A stretch of 64,000 bases of DNA from Halictus rubicundus (lineage: Eukaryota > Arthropoda > Insecta > Hymenoptera > Halictidae): assembly GCF_050948215.1 (NCBI RefSeq), contig NC_135156.1, positions 3,038,001-3,102,000 on the forward strand, in the 5' to 3' direction. A program made the translations under genes and the position numbers. Below, in pieces: positions 48,321-60,783 of the stretch (position 1 is its first letter; each line of letters opens with the position of its first letter). The notes beneath the pieces are model-generated. The model worked only from the letters and a program-made list of their open reading frames with translations, was not told the DNA's origin and did no database searches.

Positions 48321-49916
48321 TTAAAAATTATACGTCGGTAAAAAGTTTTAGTTTTCGTTAAGAAGAATCTTGAAGCTGTGCGTTGGTAGCTAATTTTTTC
48401 GAGGACTCTCTTTTGCAGCTCGCTCTTAAATGTACACTCCTACGCTCGCATCCCACGCAAGCACATCTTTCCGTTTAACTAAAGTAATCTTCCAATTTAA
48501 CGGAAAATAAATTCACAGATACTTTAGGTAAAAGAGCATTTTAAATGAAACCTATTCCTAGAAGCACTAGGTCATGCTAACAATCTTGCAACGTACGGCA
48601 AATGTAAGGAGGTTACTTTAATGTAACCTTTTAGGTATTTAATAATACGTCCACAAATAGTGTGTGAGTATCAAAATTTATTTTGGTACTGTAAACATAT
48701 TAGTATTCAGGTTACAGCCAAGAGTAGAAGCAACTGATATTGAAATATTTATTCGACCCTAATCGTGACTTTAATTCTCTTCAAAATATTTGCTGATTCG
48801 TTTTTATTAATAATAAAATCTTATCCTTTTTTAAAATTACGTTTATTTACGTTAATGTTAATGTTACTGAGCTTCTTAAAGCTACATGTCTTACTTTTGC
48901 TAGCTGGTCAGCTCCTGAAATTACAAGTAAATCTGAAAAGTTAAACTTTCAAGAAATGAGGCAGAATTGTGTAAAAATAGAACTGAAAATTCAGAGCATA
49001 AGTCTAGTAATAAATTCAAAGATATAATTTTTTACCCTAACAGTACGCTTCTTCCAAGTTCACGTATTCGGCATCAGAACTTTTCCAAATTCTCATCCGT
49101 TTTACTTGCAACTCTTGATCATTCAAACTAAAAAGTCTCCCTCAAAATTTCTACTTAGATGAATCTTGTGACTTTCTGAAATCATACTCGGAGTTGAGCA
49201 TCGTCCCCCGATACTTTTATGTTCGCCATAACTTTCGTCTTTACTGTTTTCATTCTACGGGAATCGTCCCTGGCTTATGAATAAAGCAAGCAGTTGTGCA
49301 CATATGTACCCTCTTAGTATTATCCACCAACCATTCCCACACCGGCGATGACATCAAGTTTTCTTCCAGACACGATGCACAGTCTGCCACGGAGCACCAT
49401 GTTGTGTTATGGGTATCAAGCCGCACATAAAACGGTATTAGCGCTTCCCCCATATGCTCTGGGACTGACTCTTAAATTCATACGTATAGACGGTCGGGGT
49501 AATGATCGAGAAAACGTTAAACGTCTTCCGTTTCAACTCTAAACAGTTACTTCGTGATTGTATTTCAAAGGGCCTAGCAGGATAAGTCTGGACAATCACC
49601 CCCCCCCCTGACATTTTTCATTTTTTATCTGCTAAATAATGTTTTTTGCCTGAAATACTATTCTGTAAATTTTCAGATCTCAGGGTACTTATCTTACTGT
49701 TAGCTTACTGTTAGCTGCTTACTGTTCAGCTAACTTACTATTATTGAATTATTTCATTTTCATTTCATCTGATCAAAATTTATATTGATTCTCACATTCT
49801 TTTTATTGGAATATTTGTTTAAGTTAGAAATGTTTATATGTCACAATAATGCAATTAAAATGAAAAGGAGAGTTTTTACCCAATTAGCGCGCCTTTAAAA
49901 ATGCTTTGAATTCACC
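48321..49916. other. Intron DNA, nothing recognised
   Basis: AT-rich with a mixed-composition patch at 49200-49520 and a C-run near 49600. No coding exon. Confidence 0.42.
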
Positions 49917-50006
49917 AGTGTGCTCCAATTAATGTGCTCGTCCACATTTGTGTGCCTCCAATTAATGTGCTCGTCCACATTTGTGTGCCTCCAATTAATG
50001 TGCCCA
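49917..50006. repeat. 33-bp tandem repeat, about 2.6 copies
   Basis: Unit TCCAATTAATGTGCTCGTCC plus 13 bases, starting at 49924, 49957 and 49990. Copies are almost identical, suggesting recent duplication. Confidence 0.92.
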
Positions 50007-51649
50007 GCTAAACATTGTCCCTAAAAATTGTTATTCTTGTTTTTTTTTATTTTAATTTATTACGTGTTTTTACGAATTTCTTGTTGTGAAAGTAGAAATA
50101 TGCAAACGTGAAAGATACTGTAAAATATAAATATACCGCTTGGTATATGACTGCTCGTTATGATCTGCTTGGAAGTGAAAATGAGGTTAGGTTTGACAGA
50201 AACAACTAATACGGATAATCCATAAAATTTCGCGATATTACTGGATTCATTTCGAAAAACACGAAAACGCTTCAAAACTGCTTATTTCGTTGTTTTCGGA
50301 AATTTGAACAGTTTTATGACACAGTCAATACCTCATATAGTATAAATTATATTAATTGTCTATTTATTTAGTTCTGTTGTGCATCGTTGGAAAAATGTTT
50401 AATATACTTCAAGAGTTACAAAATGCAATATTTTCCTTTATAACATATGTATTAATAGTTTAATTTAATTAACAAAAATACTTTCTCTATTTATCTTTTC
50501 CAGTTAATTTTTAAATACGAAAGCACATTAATAAGGACAGACTTACAAATAGGAAAAGGTACCCTAGCCGCGATGCTAAATTATTAGCTAATATCTTTGT
50601 ATTTTGCTATTTTTCTCACGTTCTGATCACATTTCCCATTTCATAAATGCCTTCATTATCATATTACGTAAAATACAGTAGCACCTTACGTCCGTTATGA
50701 ATTGTATGGACCGTCCAACTAATTTTTTCATTTACCTCATTTTCCGCAACATGGAAACCGTTATACATACTGGAAAAGGTCACGCGAAATTAGCTCATTT
50801 CTCCGAACGCCTACACCTCGAAACTCTTCGGGAGAATGTTTCTTCCCAGTCAGAATTTCAGGCAGAAAAGACAAAAAACACCCCCAGAAATCGAGATTGG
50901 CACTACGGAGGGATTTCGACGAGGAAACGGTCAGAAGAAAATCGATGGTCGTCCGAGTCGAATCCTCATTCCGGTCTCGGCGGAACGAAATAGCTTGATT
51001 AACTGACGACGCGTCGTTACTGCGACCACCCTGCCGATCCAGTATTGCTGGGGGTAGTGGCTGCTTTAGGGTGCTCTGCCCGGCAAGAAAATGGAAGGAG
51101 GCGTAACCTCCTTTGCTTATTTATTCGCGTTTACACGATCTGTGGTTTTCCTTTATGCTTGTCAGCAAATGACACATTGTCGCCTTTCATTTCGTGCAAT
51201 CGGTAAAAATGGCAAATGGAAATTCAAGACTTTCAGTTGTTTTAAAACTGTATGGAACTCTGATAAATTTCGCCCAAGGATTATACAGTTATACCTTGGA
51301 TTGCTAACTCTGATTTACTCAAGTTGTGTGGTACAATTTTTGTGTAATTATTGAATATAAATTAACTACAACTCAAATAACTTTTAAATTACTCACTTAA
51401 TCAATAGTTATTTGATACAAAAGTTGCATGACAAATGACAGTTCTACTTGTATGTTTCGTTGAAAGGAATCATATATACTTTTTATCACGTATCGAAAGA
51501 ATATTAAATTGCACGTAAAACAATATTAACTGACGTTGGTTCTAAACCCAATAGTTAACAAGATATTTTCTGATAAGCTGCCTCTTGTGTTTACATTCCT
51601 AGGTGTCAGTCTATTTCTCTGACAAACCACACAGTTTTCAAACCTTGAA
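50007..51649. other. Intron DNA with a GC-richer patch at 50740-51080
   Basis: The open frame 50697-50993 lies in the patch and resembles no known family. No ChAT-like exon recognised. Confidence 0.4.
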
Positions 51650-52046
51650 GTAGAGTCGCCAGATGAGGGGAATTGACTCGAATTGTCACATGATGTTGTG
51701 ACACATGCACGACATAGACGAAACACGTCAAGTGACCGGGTCGCGGCGGAAGCGTGGAGAATAGCGTAGTAGAAGGGGAAGGTAGAATGGGGATACAAGT
51801 CTTACATCAGGCCCGGGCAACTTCTTCCCCGCTGTCGCTTCACGACTCCCACTACCAGTGTACCGGTTCCCCTACTATCAACTATTTCATGCTTTGCCTC
51901 GCGTGATTGCGTGACCGCGACTATATGCGTGTACATCCACACGCCACAGAAGTTTGGTGGGGGACCCAGGAGTAGAGAGAGGAGTCGTTTGTGGCTCGCG
52001 AGCCACAAGTTGCTCAGGCCTGTCTTATATTAGTCTGGCGATTCTA
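51650..52046. mobile_element. hAT-like MITE split by another hAT MITE
   Basis: Inverted ends GTAGAGTCGCCAGA (51650) and, inverse, GTAGAATCGCCAGA (52046). The body from 51650 to 51800 is an inverted homologue of the 37373-37576 element. The 51808-52022 element is inserted near its right end. Confidence 0.65.
51808..52022. mobile_element. hAT MITE (215 bp), nested
   Basis: Ends CAGGCCCGGGCAACTT and, inverse, CAGGCCTGAGCAACTT (14 of 16). Flanked by 8-base duplications TCTTACAT (51800) and TCTTATAT (52023). Near its right end is GTGGCTCGCGAGCCAC, a palindrome seen in many hAT elements. The paralogous repeat at 37.4 kb lacks this insert. Confidence 0.88.
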
Positions 52047-53683
52047 CCTCTAAGGCAACTTACGCTTTACTTATCGTAAAATATCTCGTTAATTATTAAG
52101 TTTAGGACCAATATAGGTTAACACTTTTTCACTTGAAATTTAATATTCTTTTGATATATGATGAAAAAGGATAACGATTCTATTTAAAGAAACAAAGTTG
52201 ATCTTAAAAATATTGAAACCTCTACACATACAAGAAAAACTGACATGCCGTTGTTTGTCTTGGAACCATACAACTTTTGTATTAAATAATCTTTCTTAAA
52301 CGCACAATAACTATTTCTTAAACAACGAAAGAAAAACAAAAATGGTAACTTACGCTAATTCCTTTGAATAATTTTCTCCAGCTAATATGGTCAACATAAG
52401 TATAGCCGCCTACTGTTTACATTTGAAAATATTGATTGAATTGCTTTATCCTCGAATCACCTATGTCGTTTTCGAGAAAAAAAGATTCAACTTACACTGA
52501 TTGTCTGAACAATCACTATTGCTATGGAACAATTACTATGCAGAAAGATGAGTGTTCTACTATATTCGCAAAGTTATTTTCAAAGTAGAACGTTTGCAAT
52601 TTATATTTTCTCTGAATTTCAGTTGCGTCATCGCTCGCAAGACGCTTCGTATATTCTTGTTTCGACTTCTCCGCTCAAATATTTAACAATCCGTGGGAGT
52701 GTTGGAACAACTGTCAGGGTAAATCTCGATTCATTAAAAGTTCTCGCAGCCCGGTAATCCGGTTGCCGCGCATGTGCGCCAAACATCGAATATAAATGCG
52801 TCTCCCGTTTGCACGTCGAATTAAACCGAAATAAATCATAAATATTAAACGAGGCTTTCAGCCACGGGATTACGAGGGTTGCATCCCCTCGTCACGGCTC
52901 GCCGTTTCTCTTTCTCTCTGTCTCCTGTCCCGCCGGAAATTGCGCAGGTCGTTCCTTCCTCTTTCCCGAACAGGACGATTTCAATGACAATGAAACCTGA
53001 TAAAGGCATATCTAGCGCGCTTCGCGGATCACCGCTGACCGTCAACAAGCCTTCGCTGACCTTAACATGGTATGAACTGACCAGCCGCAGAGGAAGTGTC
53101 CTTCGGTGCACTTGATTCGCCGCTAACAAGATACGTGAAATCGGAACTCCTTAAGGGGATACATCCATTCAAGAGTTTCAGTCCTAAGACGAATCGGGAA
53201 AAGTCTTTAAACATGTCCCTTTTTAAATTTTTATACGGGTCGAATCATCGATGCATTTTCAATTATTCTGTTGTTAAAATAAAAGAAGTTCTCAGATTCT
53301 ATCAAAATATTAAATTGTTCCATATGAAATGTCTGATTTTTAACAGTAACTCTCTATTCTGTCTATAAATTTCAAGTTTCTTAATTGTATTACGGTAAAA
53401 ACTGAATTTTTTGGACATTCACGTTTTTCATTTACGAGATTGTTATCTTTATTTTGTAGCCCTTTTTACCAGCAACAACCAATAGGTTAATTAATCACCA
53501 CCTTTTGACCAAAAATCACATAATGCTGTAGTCAATAAGTTGCTTTTCCACGCATATTAAAGGAATACAGGACGGTCGCATTGATTGACGTTAAAATAAA
53601 CATTATTTAAAAATAAAATTAGGTTCTAAATTAAAATTGGGCACAGAATATTACGGATTAACTTTGTAGCTCAAAGTTTTATA
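52047..53683. promoter_or_regulatory. Intron DNA with GC-rich island at 52740-53130, candidate regulatory element
   Basis: The island is CpG-containing, holds the near-palindrome GCGCATGTGCGC (52770-52781), and has overlapping frames on both strands without family resemblance. The rest is AT-rich. Regulatory role inferred only from composition. Confidence 0.3.
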
Positions 53684-53964
53684 CAGGGTGATACATTTGA
53701 AATAATTTTTTCCTGTGCGAAAATGTTCTTCGTAGCTTTGTTCAGGAGTTATTAACGAAAAGCACGAACCAATAAGAGCGCGGCTACAGCAGACTATAAT
53801 AGAATAGAATCCGTCTATTGTAACCGTACTCTGATTGATCCGCGTTTTTCGTTAATAACTCGTTAGCAAAGCCGCAGAAAACATTTTCGCAATGGAAAAA
53901 GTTACTTCAAATAACCTCAGGAATCACACCTTTCGAGGAAGTACTACATTTTTGGGGCGCTTTG
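53684..53964. mobile_element. Fold-back MITE with CCAAT boxes (copy 4, left end shortened)
   Basis: Starts CAGGGTGATACATTTGAAAT, missing ~35 bases found after the terminus in other copies. The right arm is fuller, ending TTGGGGCGCTTTG before TA. The body shows GAACCAATAAGAGCGCGGC. Confidence 0.85.
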
Positions 53965-55805
53965 TATGATAAATCTGTAGACTGTAATAGCATTTCTTGA
54001 TCAAAGGTTAAATAAGATAAGAAAACCAACAGTACCATTAAAATAGACGTTGGTACACTTGGACAGATTTATACACCCTCCCTTACATAAATCAGTTTCG
54101 GAATATCTTGGTTTTCTATTTGATCAAGTTGTGAAATGTGAAATATTTCTGCAATTTTTATTTAAGAGTATATACCGAATACCGAATTCAATAGTATTCC
54201 ACGTTTTTGATCTGATAAAGATATAAATACTTGTATGTATATTACAGTATCACAGTGGTGTTTGCAGCTTGGATAACTGCATCGTGCACAGTCAGTTGTG
54301 CAGTTGAAGATAAATATTTCATCTATCGTACTTCGTATTTCGGGTGAATTGTTGCTGCAAGAGCAAGTATTCGGTACTTGGTACTTGATTAGCTCTTAAA
54401 CATAATACAAATTACAAAAGTATTCGTCAACTGATTTATGTATTCAACAAAAGTATTTTTTAATGACGTAACAATCAAATACAATACCTAAATACATTTT
54501 GCATTAAAAAAAATTAATTACAAGATGATAGTGTGTTTTTATCATTCGAATATTTTTTGAAATTCTTTTTGCCCACCACTGTTGCTGGTATAGCAGTAAA
54601 CGCGTTAATCTGTGTAAACCCATCGAGGAATGGCGATAAATTTCGGCGATATTGCGGACGGTTTTACAAGCGGAGACGGTTTCACAGAATCGTCATCGTC
54701 ATTGTTCCAGCGACAATGCCGACAATACCCCGATAGAAATGCCTTCACCCTCGTATCCGGTTCCTTGCCAGGCCTAGGGGAGTGAATTGCCTCCGGTATT
54801 AACTCGCGTAATTGAGATTTATTAATCCGGGGGCCATTTGGTGGGCAGCGCTGCGAGCGTATCCTTCTTTTTCTGCGGTAGGCTTTATCCCGTTACTTTA
54901 TTATAATTATAAGACAGAAATTTGATGCGTCGACTTTTTCATAATATGCAGTAGCAAAACTGATTCGTTGTAGTTTTTAAATTGGTATAACTTCAATCAA
55001 CCGTGAAAATATGTCTTTACATTCCGCCATTATACAGATTCAAAAAAACCTGTACAATTTATAAACAAATCTCTTCTGGTTGATTTGGGATTTCAACATA
55101 CTCGCCACCAGCTGTCATACACAAAAAGAATCAGAATCATTATAACACAGTTCGATATTCGGGGAAAATATAACTTTTCCCAGACAATATGTTTATTTTT
55201 AAATTTATTAGATGTTGAAGATTAAGAACTTCAGGTGGTTGATGCTTCTTGCTGAAACCAATCTTTAATAGATATGCATGTTCATGTAATATCGATCTTT
55301 CTCATCTGTTCCTTTATACTGCTGTCATACCGTTATCTCTTGTATTTATTTTTTGCATTGTTTTGGGGGTATGCAATTCTGTAAGACTTATTAGTCTTAC
55401 ACGTTATTACGTGGGGTAAATCTAACATTTTTTTCGCATATAAAGATACGCCATAAAAACATAAATTATTTAGGGATTATTAAACAACATTTTAGCTTCA
55501 TTGTCATATTTTTTTATTACACAAAATTACCAAATGGTGGAGTTGTATAAGATTATCTAAATCCATGTCCAGCAAAACCTTCATAGCTTACACCTACCGA
55601 TAAAAGTAACGAATATTTATATTATAATTTATATAATTTATTATCCTCAATGCGGCGTACAATTTTTTTGATATCTCGGATTTGTTGAATTTTTATAAAT
55701 GTCTAAAGTTGATGTTTTTTAGCGAAAAAGATATTTTTTCTTTTAACAGTCGCCATATTCTCATTGTCTAAAATTATTAAAAAATTGTACGCTACATTGG
55801 AGATA
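53965..55805. promoter_or_regulatory. Intron DNA with GC-richer island at 54560-54880, candidate regulatory element
   Basis: The island contains a 67-codon frame (54533-54736) and GC-rich flanks such as CCGGGGGCCATTTGG. No exon logic compatible with ChAT was seen. The remainder is AT-rich. Confidence 0.28.
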
Positions 55806-55947
55806 CAGGTAACCCTCCTATAAAACGGTAGATAGGTTCCTAAGAAAATTCCGTGTTGTATGAGGCCCAGAGCCAGTACAAAAAGAGGGGTTACGTACAG
55901 GTAGCGAAACCGTGTTATAAGATGCTGTGTTGTAGGAGGGTTACCTG
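55806..55947. mobile_element. 142-bp MITE, CAGGTAACCCTCCTA ends, TA target
   Basis: CAGGTAACCCTCCTATAAAA at the left; the right inverse is CAGGTAACCCTCCTACAACA. 15 perfect terminal bases, TA on both sides. The body repeats variants of CCGTGTT-TA. Confidence 0.85.
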
Positions 55948-55949
55948 TA

Positions 55950-56870
55950 CTCTATTTTTGTTTAAGTGGATACAACAATTTTTTATTTTTGGGGAACTAA
56001 ATTTAACGGGACTAAATTGTGAACACGATTACAAATTTTTTATAAGTTTCGTTTAAAATTGATAATTTAACATCGTATTGTGTGGATATCCTTTGTTTTC
56101 TAAAACTAACACACATATCGATTATACATTCAGCCAACATTTTTATGTTGTAAGAATAATTTTATTGTAACCAAAGACTGTGAACAATCAAATATATATT
56201 ACGTAATAAATATTTGAGAATTTGTGTCTTTTGTAGTTTTTTATTGAACGAAGTAACGGTAAAGAGGCAGTGAGCTCACAATTGTGTGCGGTAGTATATA
56301 GGAATGTTTTACATGGAAAGCCTTATTATACCATTTCATATGCAGCAGTCTAATAATGAAAAGTAAACGGATAATAAATGCCTCGATCGAATTGTCTGAA
56401 TCGATTCTTATATGTATAATTTAAGGCGTCCCCATGACGTCACGACTGTAGACAGAACAATTAAATCTTTCGGGTTAGTATCAGCGTTGGAGTGCTAAAT
56501 ATGGACCCCGTTTCTGTGATTAAATCTGTTTCCATCGCCAGCCGTGATATAAACGAGACAAAGAGCGATCCGTCATCAAGCCGTTTAATGAAAGTCGCGA
56601 CTATAACTTAGGACATTTGGGCTTAAGACACCGTCCAAGGAAACGGAGGCAGAGTCGAAGGTGGAAGTTGAACGCTTAATCCAGCAATATGAAACCACCC
56701 CTGCGGCCTTACCCTCTCATAACTCACCCCAGTCGCGTCATTCTGTTTTCTTATTCGCGTTATGCCGCAAATATTCAGCGCGATAAGACGGACGCTATGA
56801 TCATAATCATATCCGCGTATTATTAAGCTAACACTGTTGTTCATCCGAAAGAAACATTACTTTATATTAG
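55950..56870. promoter_or_regulatory. Intron DNA with GC-richer island at 56420-56840, candidate regulatory element
   Basis: The island includes TGACGTCA (56435-56442), a perfect CRE-type site, and has no coding-like frame. The left half is AT-rich. Confidence 0.33.
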
Positions 56871-57070
56871 TGGACAGCGGATTTTATGCATTTATGACAA
56901 AAATAAGTAGGTGTAATTTAAAACAGTAAAAACATTAGAAGAATTCAAAAATACTATTATGTTATTTTCAACCTATTGGACATAATAAGAAAAAAAATTA
57001 ATTTTCATTTCACTCCAGTTTGTTGCAAGTCAGGCAGAAAATGTTTATTTTGCATAAAGATCCGCTGTCT
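56871..57070. mobile_element. 200-bp MITE of the TAGACTGCGGAT family (copy 8)
   Basis: Best-preserved copy: left TGGACAGCGGATTTTATGCA, right TGCATAAAGATCCGCTGTCT. Confidence 0.88.
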
Positions 57071-58425
57071 ACATATCAGACTTGGGCATTGCCCAAATAA
57101 ATTATTTGAGAAATAATTATGATAATACAGAGTGTGACAGCCAACCTGATTACTTCACTATTAAACTATACACTTTATGCTAAAACATGGAATTTAAGGC
57201 TTTAATGGGTATTTTTCATACGATATGTTTTTTTTTAATGAAGGAGTTTCAGAGATTTCAAGGTAACCTCGATCTTTTTAAATAGAATAACCTACCCTTT
57301 GTGTCATATATCGATAGAGTATTAAATTCTGCGTAAAAATGAGTTGACCTTCATATATCCTAAACCTCATAGTTACCGAGTTATTATCGAAATAATTTTT
57401 AATACTTATTTACCATATTCAAATTCAGGGACCTCAGTTGGAGCATATTTTTATAGTACATACATATTATACATTACATGTATAGATTATGATAAAATAT
57501 TATTTTAGTTGGCTACGTGTTACTTGAAATATTCAAGTCTTACTTTATTTGAGCAGACAAATAATTTATCATTAGATTGTTTCGTTAATTGCAATTTGTT
57601 TTAAATAATTTTTCATTTTATTTGTTATTTGACAGAATACTTTCTTAAATAAAATCTCAAATGCTCTCTGATTCTATCATGTCAAGATCATCGACTGCGT
57701 CTGAAATATAGTAAAATTATGGAAAGTTGTGTCATTTTATTTTAGTCAAATAGATATTCGAAATAAAAAATTATTTGAAAATAACCCATTTGAATTAAAA
57801 AAGACTTTTCTATGTTATTTATTAAATACAAATAATAAGCAAATTAGACACTGATTTAAGGAAGGGTTTAATCATCCCTACACATTCAGAACACTTTTCT
57901 GGCAATGTCTATTGTTGGAAATATTAAAAACTGTTCTAATGCTTCGTCATGCTATTTGAATTTCTTTATAATTTTCACATAGAGGTAGGCACTTTATTAT
58001 TTTATATTTGGTAAATAGACAAACGAATCCATCGTTTTATCAACATTTTTTGAAAATATCATTAACTTTTATATCGTAATTTATTCATTAGTCATTTTTA
58101 CCATTTTGATCGAATAGTTTCTGCCAGGAGTAGTATTACTAGTTTAAATTTATTTATATTTTTACAACATAAATATTTACAACCCTTGTCCCAAATTCTT
58201 ATCCCGAATTGTATATTATCTATATAATTAAAAATTCTTATAGGGCTGTGTTCAATATAATTTTTATCGGAGGACCTTCTGCAATTTGATTATAATGATC
58301 CCATAATTGTAAAGCAAAATATACAAATTTTTAAAAAAACCCACAGATTCGTCAAGCCGAAACGGTTCCAGGAAATGGTGGGAACGAATTTGTGCTCGTG
58401 CATCTATCATCGAGGTACTACTATA
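57071..58425. other. AT-rich intron DNA with a possible transposon left end
   Basis: TA-CAGAGTGTGACAGCC at 57128, with TTCAAGGTAACC and TGACCTTCA further in, resembles the 943-1615 element, but no right end was found. Confidence 0.35.
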
Positions 58426-58561
58426 TTAGGTTGGTAGAAAATTAATATAAATTTTCAACCACATTAAAACGAAATATAATGTGCAATTGATCAAAGATGG
58501 CAACATCACCACAATATATCGATGTTTGTAAGCACAACACTGAAAACATCTCACCAACCAT
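58426..58561. mobile_element. Short mariner-like MITE remnant
   Basis: TA-TTAGGTTGGTAGAAAATTAA at the left; CTCACCAACCATA at the right resembles the inverse of the left end. About 136 bases. Confidence 0.5.
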
Positions 58562-59505
58562 ACTGGAACAGCGAGCAATTATTTCAAGAAGCTAACTAGA
58601 TATATCTGTCTCGAATGCTTGACTAGGAAGGTCGAGACAAGTACCTCACTGATGGGACGAAACATTACTCACGTAACAATCGTTTACTCACAATCACTTA
58701 AATTAGTATCAAGATACGTGTTTGTCAGAATTAAAGTTTTTAAAAATTGTCCTATGTATAGATATACAAATTGAAAATATGGTTTAAAAAATAACATTTC
58801 GGTCTTCTTTCGCTCACAGTTCATGTTTCTAATTTTTTTTTTGTGTTCAGCACTTTTTTCGTGTAAACTACCTCTATTATTAATCCTCAGCACTCTGAGC
58901 ATATTTATAATTAAATTTTAAAAAATCAGAAATTTGTTTAAGAATAAAAAATTAGAAAGGTTTGTCTTCTTATTGGTTTCTATTTTCTCTGTTAGTATGC
59001 TTTATTTATTTTTTTAATTTATTTAGTTATAAAGGTCGCATTCATAACATGGTCATTCGTGACCATATTTGGTTTATATAATATTTACAAAGTTTGTAAG
59101 AGATTTACGTAAATTATAAGAACTAGATGTTCTAACGCAAATAAAATGTGAATAAATATATTAACATAACTACTTATAAAGTATATTATAAATGTCTCCA
59201 TAGCGACGCCAACAGGCTGCAGAGAGTTGAAGTATTTACGTTTGGTTCTGCGCATAACTTCTTAACCATAAGAAGGCAGGTTGGAATTAAAGGAATTTTA
59301 AATACCATACATATGTATGTATTTAGTAGATTCTGTTTGAAATCTTCAAACCGAGTCTGACATGATATTATACTGCAACTTAAACACCTCAAATGAAAGA
59401 CCTGATTGGTAAAAAAAAAATATGACAGAAATGCTTACGATTGGTAAGGGCCTAATCCATATATGCATAATGGTCTATTTTTTATTTCTCTGTTTATTGT
59501 TTTAG
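58562..59505. other. AT-rich end of the 46.6-kb ChAT intron
   Basis: No other exon recognised; it ends in the T-rich acceptor at 59505. Confidence 0.5.
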
Positions 59506-59597
59506 AGGGATGGCGAGACTCAGTGTTGGGGGCCTCACGACGCTTATTGGTAACTATCGGAAGTCTCTCCAGGGACGCCTCGCCGTGTCCTGACAAG
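59506..59597 (+). CDS. ChAT: Choline acetyltransferase, second recognisable coding exon
   Basis: A 92-base exon bounded by a pyrimidine-rich acceptor (TTTATTGTTTTAG, ending 59505) and a consensus donor (AAG then GTAAGT at 59598). Entered in phase 1 from the exon at 12884, it encodes E-GWRDSVLGASRRLLVTIG...CPDK and exits in phase 0. GWRDSVL matches the GWKDSIL motif I remember near the N-terminus of Drosophila ChAT. The next exons, including the carnitine/choline acyltransferase catalytic domain, are not in the remaining 4.4 kb and must lie beyond the window. It is separated from the previous coding exon by a 46,621-base intron that contains VAChT. Confidence 0.85.
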
Positions 59598-60469
59598 GTA
59601 AGTCGGACATTATTTATTTTCTATCGAGTGAAACACACGGAAACGGTGGTATCAATATTTACCTTGGGCAAATAAGAAGTATTGGAAATAGTGTTAAGAA
59701 TTAAATAATTATTTCAACTAATATTTCATGCTTTGAAACTCACTTTGCGATGTGGACACAATTATAAATATCAGGACATATCCGCAGCTACCTCCGAGAA
59801 AATTTCGTTCATGTATCATGAAGTGTACCAAAATTTCTCTGCACGAATAGCGGGAGTAATATTTATTTTCAATAACTATTAAAGCTAGTATGGGAAAGTA
59901 CATAATTGAAATACGTAGTACATGTACTTGTAAAATCAAATAAATATTTCAAATAGTATTATTTCCATCAATGTAAAAGTAAATAATTCTTAACTGAATG
60001 TAGTAAGTAATGTCTGAAAATATCTCTATTTTTTTTATTTCAAATACTATTTTACCCAGAACTATACCCCACAGTACCTCCCTCCCCATATTAAAACTTA
60101 CTACCACTTGCTATAATATTAACTATTTGAAGACAGAGATCGAAGAAGTTATGGAACACTTTAATAGGTACCATTTAAAACATGGACTGTGGAACATTTA
60201 AAAAAACATTTTAGTATCATAAATTCCGAGGAAAACAGATAAAAAGAAAGTTCTTGAAATTAAAAATTTTAGTTTGAATAGAACTTATAAAATATGAAAA
60301 TAACAATCTTTCTATAACAAGAACAGACATTTAGTTCATTAATGCTAAACAGGTTCTCAACCGCCATGGAAACTATTGAATACTATTTCACAAAAGGTTC
60401 TACAATAGTATTAAATAAAAGATTGTTTGTGTTTCTCTCGTACAAGCTTTTTTAATAAACGTTTGTATA
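59598..60469. other. Start of the next ChAT intron
   Basis: AT-rich; no exon continuing ChAT was found. Confidence 0.5.
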
Positions 60470-60783
60470 CGGGTGTCTCAAAATGTTGCACTTCCTTAAA
60501 AGTGATGATTCCTGAGATCATTTGAAGTAACTTTTTCCTTTGAGAAAATGTTCTCCGCGGCTTTGTTAAGGAGTTATTAACGAAAAACACGGACCAATCA
60601 GAGCGCGGCTACAGCGGAGGAATTCCGGTTTGGCGACAGCTCTCGCCGAGAGCTGGTCCGTGTTTCTCGTCAATAACTCTTTAACAAAGCCGCGGAAAAC
60701 ATTTTCGCAACGGAAAAAGTTATTTCGAATGGCGTCAGGAATAACCTCTTTCAAGGAAGTATAACATTTTTGGTACATCCTTG
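60470..60783. mobile_element. Fold-back MITE with CCAAT boxes (copy 5)
   Basis: Starts CGGGTGTCTCAAAATGTTGC after TA. Arms contain GACCAATCAGAGCGCGGC and the inverted TTAACAAAGCCGCGGAAAAC. It lies in the intron after the second ChAT exon. Confidence 0.88.
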
